A DNA stretch of 25,096 bases from assembly GCA_023228665.1 (NCBI GenBank), contig JALOAR010000009.1:1-25096 (forward strand), read 5' to 3'. Below, one piece after another: positions 5,201-11,514 of this stretch (position 1 is the stretch's first letter; each line of letters begins with the position of its first letter). The DNA is from Candidatus Colwelliibacteriota bacterium (GTDB lineage Bacteria; Patescibacteriota; Minisyncoccia; UBA6257; Colwellbacteraceae). The position numbers and the translations under genes were made by a program. A model generated the notes under the pieces. The model saw only the letters and a program-made list of their open reading frames with translations, was not told the DNA's origin and made no database searches.

Positions 5201-5443
5201 TTAAAGCTCGTCTATTAAACTATCTATCTCTTCAAATTCGCCGTCTATCTCGTCCACGTTAATTCCTTCTAAAGCGTTATCTATAGATTCGGTAGTGTCA
5301 TCCTCAAGCTTAATAACATCCTCTTCTTGTTGCTGTTCTCCCTCCGGCACATCCGCTTTTTTATTAGCAGTATAAAACCACCAAACTCCATACCCGATAG
5401 CGGCAAGAATTGCCAAAGAAATTATTGTTTTTATTAATTTCAT
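5201..5443 (-). CDS. Membrane-anchored protein with acidic tail, unknown
   Basis: 80 residues: a short basic start, one transmembrane segment (about 5-26, TIISLAILAAIGYGVWWFYT), then a strongly acidic, probably disordered tail with many Glu and Asp and short repeats of the type D-x-I-D/E. The topology suggests the tail is outside the membrane. Fourteen bases separate it from the upstream secreted coiled-coil gene (5458-6444), so both are probably one operon and may be surface partners. I recognise no family. Confidence 0.65.
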   Translation of the reverse strand: MKLIKTIISLAILAAIGYGVWWFYTANKKADVPEGEQQQEEDVIKLEDDTTESIDNALEGINVDEIDGEFEEIDSLIDEL

Positions 5444-5457
5444 TTTTTTATATTTTT

Positions 5458-6444
5458 TTATTCTTCAGTCTCAATATCCAAGTTATCAATTCCCTGTATT
5501 TCGCCAAGAAGCATAGCTGCGTTTGAAACCGCTTCCTTAACTCGCTGAACTTCGTTCCTGACTACTTGCAAATCATTCCTTAATGCTTCCCTTACATAAC
5601 TTAATTCACCGCCTAGATTATCTTCTGTTAAGTTGCCGTCAATAATATAAGTGGTTGCAGCTTGGCTAACTATATAGCTCCTTGCAGAAGCTATTTGTTC
5701 CTGGGCAGACGCAATGGCATTGCGAATGCCAGAAACATCTTTCCCATCTACCGCAGCTTTTTCCGTCCTCGATATTATCCCTTCCAAAACCGCCTCTATA
5801 TTATTCAAAACATTAGCCATGCGGTTTGTATAATTCGCATTAAGATCATCTATTTTTTCGGCAAAACTTAATACCAAATTTCTTTTTCTTTCCTCTTGGA
5901 TATTCTGTATCCTTTCTTGAAGTTCCTGCCTGTTTTCCTGGATTAAAACTTCGGCTTCTTGCCTCCTTTCTCGTATCTCATTTCTGAATTCTTCTCTGTT
6001 TGAAATAATCTCGTTCTTAGCTTCTCCTATCCTGTTTTCTATTGTTTCCATCGCCTCTTCCCTCACTCTTAGCATAGCCTCCTGCGCTGCTTGCGGAGTA
6101 AGGTTTGCGTTCTGCTGTATCTGAAGCAAGGAATCATGCAAGTCTTCGCGGATAGATTCTGTCTGTCCCTGCATAGACTGCCTTAAACTTTTGCTCTGTT
6201 CTGAAAAAATCTCCTTTGCTTCATTCATATTTTGCAAAGTTCTCTGCCTCATGCTCCCAAGAGACCCCTGTATATTCTGTAAAAAAGAACCGGTTACGTC
6301 CTGGACTAAAGAAGGAGCCATTTGATTTTGTTGCTCTTGCCCGGAAAAGAGCTGTACCTGTTGGCCGTTTACTGTTTGCACAGCAACTGCAGGAGCCAAA
6401 ACAAATACGGCAATACCAAGCAATATTGTTATTATTTTCTTCAT
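5458..6444 (-). CDS. Secreted coiled-coil protein, unknown
   Basis: 328 residues. An N-terminal signal peptide is clear: MKK, a hydrophobic core to about 20, then small residues (APAVAVQ). The stretch from about 60 to 215 is rich in Glu, Arg, Gln and Asn with heptad-like spacing (REEFRNEIRERRQEAEVLIQ, ENRQELQERIQ) and is predicted to form a long coiled coil. The region after 215 contains shorter helices with Asn and Ala. It should lie outside the membrane, perhaps as a structural surface or spacer protein. No enzyme motif is visible. An AAGGA about 13 bases before the ATG is a weak SD. The 80-residue membrane-anchored gene follows directly. Confidence 0.75.
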   Translation of the reverse strand: MKKIITILLGIAVFVLAPAVAVQTVNGQQVQLFSGQEQQNQMAPSLVQDVTGSFLQNIQGSLGSMRQRTLQNMNEAKEIFSEQSKSLRQSMQGQTESIREDLHDSLLQIQQNANLTPQAAQEAMLRVREEAMETIENRIGEAKNEIISNREEFRNEIRERRQEAEVLIQENRQELQERIQNIQEERKRNLVLSFAEKIDDLNANYTNRMANVLNNIEAVLEGIISRTEKAAVDGKDVSGIRNAIASAQEQIASARSYIVSQAATTYIIDGNLTEDNLGGELSYVREALRNDLQVVRNEVQRVKEAVSNAAMLLGEIQGIDNLDIETEE

Positions 6445-6500
6445 ATACTATATACTATCCTTAAAAAAGAAACTTGTTTAATTATTTATCCACAAACCGC

Positions 6501-6531
6501 AAAAATAAAAAAGAGCCGGTTAGCCGGCTCT
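6501..6531 (-). terminator. Terminator overlapping the SpoIIID-like gene's stop codon
   Basis: AGAGCCGG (6512-6519) pairs perfectly with CCGGCTCT (6524-6531). On the minus strand it is followed by TTTTTTATTTTT. The loop bases 6520-6522 are the TAA stop of the regulator gene. Confidence 0.88.
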
Positions 6532-6798
6532 CCTCTGTTTTTTATTATACTTTTCTCTGGTAGCTTGCGCTCCTTTCATATGTTTCTGTTCAAAATGACA
6601 ATCCAATACTTTCCGAACTTCTTTTGCAATCCCGGCATCTAGCTTTTCCAGCCTTATGGTTACATCCATATCAACAGTCGTCTTGCTCCAATGTGTTTTT
6701 TCCGCAATCTCGCGAACAGTCATGCCCTCGTCAATAACAAGGCAAGCATGTTCAAAAATTCTTTCAAACATCTCGTCTTCAGTCAGCTTATAAATCAC
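6520..6798 (-). CDS. SpoIIID-like HTH transcriptional regulator
   Basis: 92 residues from the GTG at 6798. A frame-matched GTG at 6807 exists, but AAGGAGG (6813-6807) overlaps it and lies eight bases from 6798, which decides the start. The body matches SpoIIID: an N-terminal helix, then MTVREIAEKTHWSKTTVDMDVTIRL (helix-turn-helix, compare 'TVRxIAkxfgVSKsTVHkDltxRL'), then AKEVRKVLDCHFEQKHMKGAQATREKY (compare 'aneVkxiLdxhkxxRHlRGGxATkxKY'). In Bacillus SpoIIID is a mother-cell regulator, but this window shows no sporulation genes, so here it is probably a general repressor or activator. A palindrome sits on its own promoter, compatible with autoregulation. Confidence 0.85.
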   Translation of the reverse strand: MIYKLTEDEMFERIFEHACLVIDEGMTVREIAEKTHWSKTTVDMDVTIRLEKLDAGIAKEVRKVLDCHFEQKHMKGAQATREKYNKKQRRAG

Positions 6799-6834
6799 AT
6801 CCTGCACCTCCTTCTTCTTTTGTTAAAGCCAGCT

Positions 6835-6849
6835 TAAAATGGCATTTTA
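6835..6849. promoter_or_regulatory. Palindrome, possible operator
   Basis: TAAAATGGCATTTTA: a perfect 7+1+7 inverted repeat over the -10 region of the SpoIIID-like gene. A dimeric repressor bound here would block the promoter; autoregulation is a guess. Confidence 0.4.
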
Positions 6850-6864
6850 GCCTTAAAAAGTCAA
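6836..6864 (-). promoter_or_regulatory. Promoter of the SpoIIID-like gene
   Basis: On the minus strand TTGACT (6864-6859) is followed after 17 bases by CATTTT (6841-6836). The -35 is good and the -10 poor, as expected for a regulated promoter. The -10 lies within the 6835-6849 palindrome. Confidence 0.45.
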
Positions 6865-6879
6865 TTTAACGTAAATTCT

Positions 6880-6916
6880 AAAAACTCCCGCCCTGCAAAC
6901 CGGCAGATAGCGGGAG
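6880..6916 (-). terminator. Terminator after the flavin split-barrel gene
   Basis: CTCCCGC (6885-6891) pairs with GCGGGAG (6910-6916), with an inner CTGC/GCAG pair. On the minus strand it is followed by TTTTTAG. Confidence 0.75.
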
Positions 6917-6937
6917 CTGTTTTAATTGCTCTCTTTT

Positions 6938-7372
6938 TTAGTAAACGTTAAAACTTTTTTCGTGTATTGTGGAAGGAGTATCAAGAAAAGCGCCGAACCT
7001 CATCCAAGACGGCGTAAACTTCATAAACGTTATCGGTTCTTGGGCAACATACATTTTTTGCGTCGGATCAGCGGAAAGTATGGCGCCTTTTGCTTTCTGG
7101 GCTTCCTCTCCTTCAAGAATAGCAATATTTCCATCCATTTGGACTGTAATCATTTTTTCCGAATCAGCAAAAACAACAGACCCTGCTGAATTTTTTCTTA
7201 TATTTTCTATCTTTCTGCTATTGGAATTAGTAGATAAATAAACTGAAAAATCATCGTTGGTAAATCCGTATACCATCGCTGCCTCGGTCTTGCCATTACT
7301 ATCTGCAGTGGCAATAACGCAAGGACGCATTGACTTCATAAAATCTAATGCTCTTTTTTCTATATCGCTCAT
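6938..7372 (-). CDS. Pyridoxamine 5'-phosphate oxidase-like flavin split-barrel protein
   Basis: 144 residues from the ATG at 7372. The start pattern 'ALDFMKSMRPCVIATADSNGKTEAAMVYGFTNDDFSVYLST' is the first half of a split beta-barrel that binds FMN or F420. Further matches are N-S-R-K-x-x-N-I-R (usual 'T..RKvrNLr'), then SVVFAD and a C-terminal W-M-R-F strand. Enzymes of this kind reduce or oxidise small cofactors or toxic compounds; the substrate here is unknown. An upstream in-frame ATG at 7417 would add 15 residues but would overlap the divergent gene's start. A TATAAT box six bases before 7372 supports the shorter start and a leaderless mRNA. Confidence 0.8.
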   Translation of the reverse strand: MSDIEKRALDFMKSMRPCVIATADSNGKTEAAMVYGFTNDDFSVYLSTNSNSRKIENIRKNSAGSVVFADSEKMITVQMDGNIAILEGEEAQKAKGAILSADPTQKMYVAQEPITFMKFTPSWMRFGAFLDTPSTIHEKSFNVY

Positions 7373-7378
7373 AGGGCA

Positions 7379-7384
7379 ATTATA
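7379..7384 (-). promoter_or_regulatory. -10 box of the split-barrel gene (leaderless)
   Basis: The minus strand reads TATAAT at 7384-7379, six bases before the ATG at 7372. It faces the TATAAT of the divergent gene at 7404-7409 at a distance of only 19 bases. Confidence 0.55.
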
Positions 7385-7403
7385 ACATAGGAGCTCTTCA
7401 GTA

Positions 7404-7409
7404 TATAAT
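7404..7409 (+). promoter_or_regulatory. -10 box of the Gmad2 gene (leaderless)
   Basis: TATAAT six bases before the ATG at 7416, with no SD. Its -35 position (about 7381-7386) overlaps the -10 of the divergent promoter. Confidence 0.55.
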
Positions 7410-7415
7410 AAACTC

Positions 7416-8015
7416 ATGCTTCAAAAAGAGAATAATAAATGGCTCTGGGCAACCATAGCAATCATAATCATTTTCGGCATAGCAACAGGAATAACCCTTT
7501 TATATCCGCAAAAAAAAGAAGCAGCTGTTTCTAATTTTACGGAGTGTAAAGAAAAAGGTTATTTAATAACAGACAGCGATCCCCGGCAATGTCATACTCC
7601 TGATGGGAAAATATTCACAGAAGGCGTCGGACCAACTCTTAGCGAAAAAGATGATCTTATACAGCTCGAAACCCCAAAACCCAATGAAACAGTCAGCTCT
7701 CCCATCGCTATAAAAGGAAAGGCAAGAGGTTTCTGGTTTTTTGAAGCCTCATTTCCAGCCAGCATAATCTCAACTGAAGGAAATATTATCGGCCAAGGAG
7801 CAATTATGACAGCAGATAATTGGATGACTGAAGATTTTGTTAATTTTGCGGGTGAAATAAATATCAGCGACTCATCATACGAAGGCAACGCCATATTGAT
7901 ACTGGGAAAAGCCAACCCTTCAGGCCTGGCAGAATTTAGCGACAATCTTAGCGTTCCTATAAGGATATATTCAAATACTGAAACAATTACAGACGAAAAT
8001 ATTCCCCAACTTTAA
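7416..8015 (+). CDS. Membrane-anchored Gmad2 (immunoglobulin-like) domain protein
   Basis: 199 residues. One N-terminal transmembrane segment (about 10-30) is followed by a short cysteine-containing motif (FTECKEKGYLITDSDPRQCH, 41-60) with two Cys that could pair outside the cell. From about 87 it is a Gmad2-type immunoglobulin-like domain: 'ETPKPNETVSSPIAIKGKARGFWFFEASFP', then a W-M-T-E-D-F-V-x-F turn and a G-N-A-I-L-I-L...NPSG. Such domains occur in surface and germination-linked proteins and probably bind envelope components. Its stop is one base before the next start, so it is cotranscribed with RNase HI, an odd pairing probably reflecting compaction. Confidence 0.85.
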   Translation: MLQKENNKWLWATIAIIIIFGIATGITLLYPQKKEAAVSNFTECKEKGYLITDSDPRQCHTPDGKIFTEGVGPTLSEKDDLIQLETPKPNETVSSPIAIKGKARGFWFFEASFPASIISTEGNIIGQGAIMTADNWMTEDFVNFAGEINISDSSYEGNAILILGKANPSGLAEFSDNLSVPIRIYSNTETITDENIPQL

Positions 8016-8016
8016 T

Positions 8017-8622
8017 ATGGCAACTAAAAATACCCACTATGCATACCTTATGCCTAGCGGAGAAAAAGGCATTTTAACCTCTTGGGAAAAATGCAAAGAA
8101 AAAGTACAAGGCATAAAAGGATCCAGATATAAAGGATTTAAAAATCGCGAAGAAGCCGAGTTATGGCTTTCTTCTGGCGCCCTTTACGATATAAAAACAA
8201 AAATGCCTGCTAAAAAAGGCATATATTTTGATGCCGGCACAGGCAGAGGCGAGGGCGTTGAAGTAAGCGTTACCAACGAAAAAGGAGAGGATCTCTTAAG
8301 CCAAATAGTTCCAAAAGAGCTTATCAACAAACACGGCAAACACTTGCTTCCAAAAGGAAAAACCAATAACTACGGCGAGCTCCTTGCCTGTTTGTTTGCA
8401 ATCCAGATAGCAAAAAAGAAAAAAATAAATAAAATATTCGGCGACAGCAAGCTTGTTATAGACTACTGGTCAAAAGGCCATATTAAAAAAGATATTAACA
8501 AAGACACTATTGAGCTTGCTTATTCCGTAAGAGATGAAAGGAAAAAATTCGAAGAAAAAGGAGGAGAGATTATCCATATTTCCGGAGATGAAACCCCCGC
8601 CGATCTCGGATTTCACAGATAG
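8017..8622 (+). CDS. rnhA: Ribonuclease HI with viroplasmin-type N-terminal domain
   Basis: 201 residues. Residues about 7-52 form the small caulimovirus viroplasmin / RNase H1 N-terminal domain (YAYLMPSGEKGILTSWEKCK, then KGSRYKGFKNREEAE), which binds RNA-DNA hybrids. Residues 66-201 are the RNase H fold with D72 (YFDAGTG), E121 (NNYGELLA), D143 (GDSKLVIDYW) and D196 (ADLG), the four acidic catalytic positions. The enzyme removes RNA from RNA-DNA hybrids (primers, R-loops). The last loop before D196 is shorter than in E. coli RNase HI. One base separates it from the Gmad2 gene. The ATG has no SD and relies on readthrough coupling. Confidence 0.88.
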   Translation: MATKNTHYAYLMPSGEKGILTSWEKCKEKVQGIKGSRYKGFKNREEAELWLSSGALYDIKTKMPAKKGIYFDAGTGRGEGVEVSVTNEKGEDLLSQIVPKELINKHGKHLLPKGKTNNYGELLACLFAIQIAKKKKINKIFGDSKLVIDYWSKGHIKKDINKDTIELAYSVRDERKKFEEKGGEIIHISGDETPADLGFHR

Positions 8623-8656
8623 ATTCTCTCAAAGTATTTTTCCTTCGGCTTTATAA

Positions 8657-8696
8657 AATTTTGCCTGTAGAACACTATGTTTCTACAGGCAAAATT
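8657..8696. terminator. Long palindrome between convergent genes, probable terminator
   Basis: A perfect 16-bp stem (8657-8672 with 8681-8696) around an eight-base loop, core TTTTGCCTGTAGAA. It lies between the ends of rnhA (+) and eno (-). Neither side has a classic U-tract beyond the stem, so the terminator call is moderate. Confidence 0.5.
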
Positions 8697-8730
8697 AATA
8701 TTTCACGATTCAGATTTAACAATCCACGAT

Positions 8731-9975
8731 TTATAACTCAAGCTCTCTTTCTATTTCCAGCAGCCTATTATACTTCGCTGTTCTCTCGCTTCTTGCCGGC
8801 GCTCCGGCTTTTATCTGGCCCGTCCCGGTTGCAACAGCAAGATCGGCGATAAAAGAATCTTCAGTCTCGCCGCTTCTATGGGATATTATCGCTTTCTGCC
8901 CGCTTTCTTTTGCAATTTTTATCGCTTCTATTGTTTCTGTTAAAGTTCCTATTTGATTTAATTTTATCAGCACGGCATTAGTAGCCTTTTCCTCTATTCC
9001 CCTGCTTATTCTTGAAACATTAGTAGCGTAGAGATCATCGCCTACTATCTGTATTTTATTTCCCATTTCTAAAGTCATATCCGAAAAAGCCTTCCAGTCA
9101 TCTTCAGCAAAAGGATCTTCTATGCTTGATACGTGATTTAAGTTCGTTATTTCCTTGTAAAAATCCAAGAGTTCCGAAGAAGACATTTCCTTATTTTCTT
9201 TTTTTAATAAATACTTGCCATCTTTATAAAATTCCGATGCAGCAGAATCTATGCCAAAAGCTACATCTTCTCCAAGCGAATAGCCGGAAACAATAACCGC
9301 TTCAGACATTAAGCTGAAAGGGTGCTTATTGTCATTAAAAGCCGGAGCAAATCCCCCTTCATCTCCAACGTTGGTAGATTGCCCGTTCTTTCTTAATATT
9401 TCTTCAAGTGAAGCATATATTTCCGAACACATTCTCAATGATTCTTTAAAAGAAGATTTTCCTTGCGGTATAAGCATATATTCCTGTATGTCTGCCGCCC
9501 AATTAGCATGCCTGCCGCCATTCATTATATTCATCTGCGGAATAGGAATAGATATTTCTCCTTTTGATAATCCGTTTAAATATTCATAGAGAGGCTTGTC
9601 GGAAGAAATCGCTCCAGCGCGCGCCACAGCCAAAGAAACAGCCAATATCGCGTTTGCCCCAAGGCGGCTTTTATTATCCGTACCATCCAGCTCAATCATT
9701 TTTTTATCAATTTTTTCCTGATCTCTGGCATCCATTCCAGATATCGCTTCGGCTATTTCAGTTTTAATATTATTAACGGCATTTAATACGCCTTTGCCTC
9801 CATATCTTTTTCCGTCCCCGTCTCGAAGCTCTACTGCTTCGTATCGGCCCGTTGAAGCCCCGGAAGGAACCAAAGCCGAGCCGATTATCCCGTTTTTAAG
9901 CTCTATATACGCTTTAACAGTCGGGTTTCCCCTACTATCAAGCATTTCAATTGCATTTACAAATTTAATCTTCAT
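8731..9975 (-). CDS. eno: Enolase
   Basis: 414 residues, the usual bacterial length. Enolase interconverts 2-phosphoglycerate and phosphoenolpyruvate in glycolysis. Seen motifs: MLDSRGNPTVKA near the N-terminus, P-S-G-A-S-T-G (39-45), GDEGGFAP (catalytic loop Glu), EDPFAEDDW, GDDLYATN (Mg ligands), LIKLNQIGT (catalytic Lys) and SHRSGETEDSFIADLAVA with the signature His-Arg-Ser-Gly. The ATG at 9975 is fixed by MKIKFVNAIEMLDSRGNP. An extended -10 (TGGTATAAT) lies eight bases upstream, so its mRNA is probably leaderless. It is transcribed alone, facing rnhA across the palindrome at 8657. Confidence 0.97.
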   Translation of the reverse strand: MKIKFVNAIEMLDSRGNPTVKAYIELKNGIIGSALVPSGASTGRYEAVELRDGDGKRYGGKGVLNAVNNIKTEIAEAISGMDARDQEKIDKKMIELDGTDNKSRLGANAILAVSLAVARAGAISSDKPLYEYLNGLSKGEISIPIPQMNIMNGGRHANWAADIQEYMLIPQGKSSFKESLRMCSEIYASLEEILRKNGQSTNVGDEGGFAPAFNDNKHPFSLMSEAVIVSGYSLGEDVAFGIDSAASEFYKDGKYLLKKENKEMSSSELLDFYKEITNLNHVSSIEDPFAEDDWKAFSDMTLEMGNKIQIVGDDLYATNVSRISRGIEEKATNAVLIKLNQIGTLTETIEAIKIAKESGQKAIISHRSGETEDSFIADLAVATGTGQIKAGAPARSERTAKYNRLLEIERELEL

Positions 9976-9983
9976 TGCGTTTA

Positions 9984-9992
9984 ATTATACCA
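9984..9992 (-). promoter_or_regulatory. Extended -10 promoter of enolase
   Basis: The minus strand reads TGGTATAAT (9992-9984), eight bases before the ATG. The TG motif and TATAAT make the -35 dispensable; the -35 position is poor. Confidence 0.55.
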
Positions 9993-10026
9993 CTCTAAAA
10001 CGCGCATACCCACCCGAATTTAATAC

Positions 10027-10055
10027 AAAACCGCCGACATAAAATCGGCGGTTTT
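10027..10055 (-). terminator. Terminator after the slipin gene
   Basis: AAAACCGCCGA (10027-10037) pairs perfectly with TCGGCGGTTTT (10045-10055). On the minus strand it follows the slipin stop by 22 bases and ends in TTTTGTATT. It could also work on the plus strand (GGTTTTGATTAG). Confidence 0.85.
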
Positions 10056-10077
10056 GATTAGTTGCTTAAATTTATAT

Positions 10078-10815
10078 TTATTTTTTTGCCATATTCTCAA
10101 AAGCCCTAAGAACTTCCACTGGCAAAGCAAATACAACTGTATTTGACTGATCAGAACTAAGATCATTAATAGACTGCAAGGTCCTTAAATGCATAGCCCC
10201 GCTCGAAGCTGATAAAAGTTCGGCAGCCTTTGCCATATTTTCAGCAGCAGCAACTTCTCCCTGCGCCTTAATAATGACAGCTCTTTTTTCTCTTTCTGCC
10301 TCGGCCTGCTTTGCTATGGTCCTCTCCATTTCTTCCGGCAAAGAAACATCTTTTAACTCGACATTCTCAACCTTAATGCCCCAATTATCGGTAGCTACAT
10401 CAACTATCTGCCTAATTCTCTCGGATACCCTATCCCTCTGGCTAAGCAGTTCGTCAAGCTCCACTTCTCCAACAACGTTTCTCATTGTAGTTTGGGCAAG
10501 CTGGGAAACGGCGTAATAAAAATTCTCTACCTCTATTACCGCTTTGGCGGCATCAGCCACCTTATAATAAATAACCGCATTAACCTTTACCGGTATATTG
10601 TCTTTGGTTATTGCCTGCTGGTCAGGCACATCGACTGCCTTAGTGCGAATATCGACTTTCATCATCTTTTGAAAGATAGGCAAAACAACCCTCCAGCCCG
10701 GTTCTTTTATCTTGCTAAAACGACCCATTGTAAAAACAACTCCCCTCTGATACTGATTAACCTGTTTGAGGCTTATCAGTATGAGAGCTACTAAAAATAT
10801 AATTGGTCCATACAT
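10078..10815 (-). CDS. Slipin / stomatin family SPFH protein
   Basis: 245 residues. An N-terminal hydrophobic segment (about 4-16) anchors the protein; the SPFH domain follows: NQYQRGVVFTMGRFSKIKEPGWRVVLPIFQKMMKVDIRTKAVDVPDQ is the slipin signature, split here between residues 20 and 68. Then ITKDNIPVKVNAVIYYKV and LSQRDRVSERI are seen, and a Glu/Ala/Lys-rich coiled coil (AKQAEAEREKRAVIIKAQGEV) leads to a LRTLQSIND end. These proteins form oligomeric membrane scaffolds, often with an NfeD protease partner, but no NfeD gene is next to it here. TATATT six bases before the ATG may be a weak leaderless -10. Confidence 0.93.
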   Translation of the reverse strand: MYGPIIFLVALILISLKQVNQYQRGVVFTMGRFSKIKEPGWRVVLPIFQKMMKVDIRTKAVDVPDQQAITKDNIPVKVNAVIYYKVADAAKAVIEVENFYYAVSQLAQTTMRNVVGEVELDELLSQRDRVSERIRQIVDVATDNWGIKVENVELKDVSLPEEMERTIAKQAEAEREKRAVIIKAQGEVAAAENMAKAAELLSASSGAMHLRTLQSINDLSSDQSNTVVFALPVEVLRAFENMAKK

Positions 10816-10847
10816 AAGCTAAATATATATCAGCAAGCGCAAAGGCG

Positions 10848-11498
10848 TCAAAGCAAGTCTTCAAAATAAGCCGGGTCCGGTATTGAAAGTTTTATTTTTT
10901 TATCTCCTGTTGCTGAATTGAACTCCATTTTTGCCGAATTTAAGGCAATTCTGCCATCCGGAAGCTTTATTGGCGATCCGTATTTTAAATCTCCTGCTAC
11001 CGGATGGCCTACGCTCCCCATTTGCACCCTTATCTGGTGAAACCTGCCCGTCTTTATCCTTATTTCCGCCAAACTGTTTATTTCCCCTTCTTTTACCACT
11101 TTATATTCCAATTCCGCATCTTTGCCTTTTTCTCCCGTGCGCGCCCTGAAATATCCTTTTCCCTGTTTTTTTATTTTTGTCTTTAATACGTCTTTCTTTT
11201 CTTTAAACTTCCCCACCAAAATTGCCCTATATATTTTTTTGACCGTTCTTTCCCTAAACTGTTCGGATAAGCGCGAAGCTCCCTTGCTTGTTTTTCCAAA
11301 AATTATTATTCCGGAAACAGGCTGGTCAAGCCTATGCACTATTCCCAAAAAAACATTTCCGGTTTTTTTGTATTTTGACCTTAAATAATCTTTAACCATA
11401 AGGTCTAAAGATTCCCCGTTTCGGCCTTTTTGAACAGGCACGCCCGCAGGCTTATTAACAGCTATTATATGATTGTCTTCGTAAATAACATCCAGCAT
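10848..11498 (-). CDS. RluA-family pseudouridine synthase
   Basis: 216 residues, without the N-terminal S4 domain found in RluD-type relatives. The enzyme isomerises uridine to pseudouridine in rRNA or tRNA. Seen motifs: IYEDNHIIAVNKPAGVPVQ (motif I), the catalytic motif HRLDQPVSG with D58 (usual HRLDxxTSG), then KTSKGASRLSEQFRERTVKKIYRA, TGRFHQIRVQM and GHPVAGDLKYG. All parts of the active site are present. The precise target base is unknown. It follows the UvrD-nuclease gene (17 bases after its stop), so the two may be cotranscribed. Confidence 0.93.
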   Translation of the reverse strand: MLDVIYEDNHIIAVNKPAGVPVQKGRNGESLDLMVKDYLRSKYKKTGNVFLGIVHRLDQPVSGIIIFGKTSKGASRLSEQFRERTVKKIYRAILVGKFKEKKDVLKTKIKKQGKGYFRARTGEKGKDAELEYKVVKEGEINSLAEIRIKTGRFHQIRVQMGSVGHPVAGDLKYGSPIKLPDGRIALNSAKMEFNSATGDKKIKLSIPDPAYFEDLL

Positions 11499-11514
11499 AT
11501 ATGATATTTTTGCG

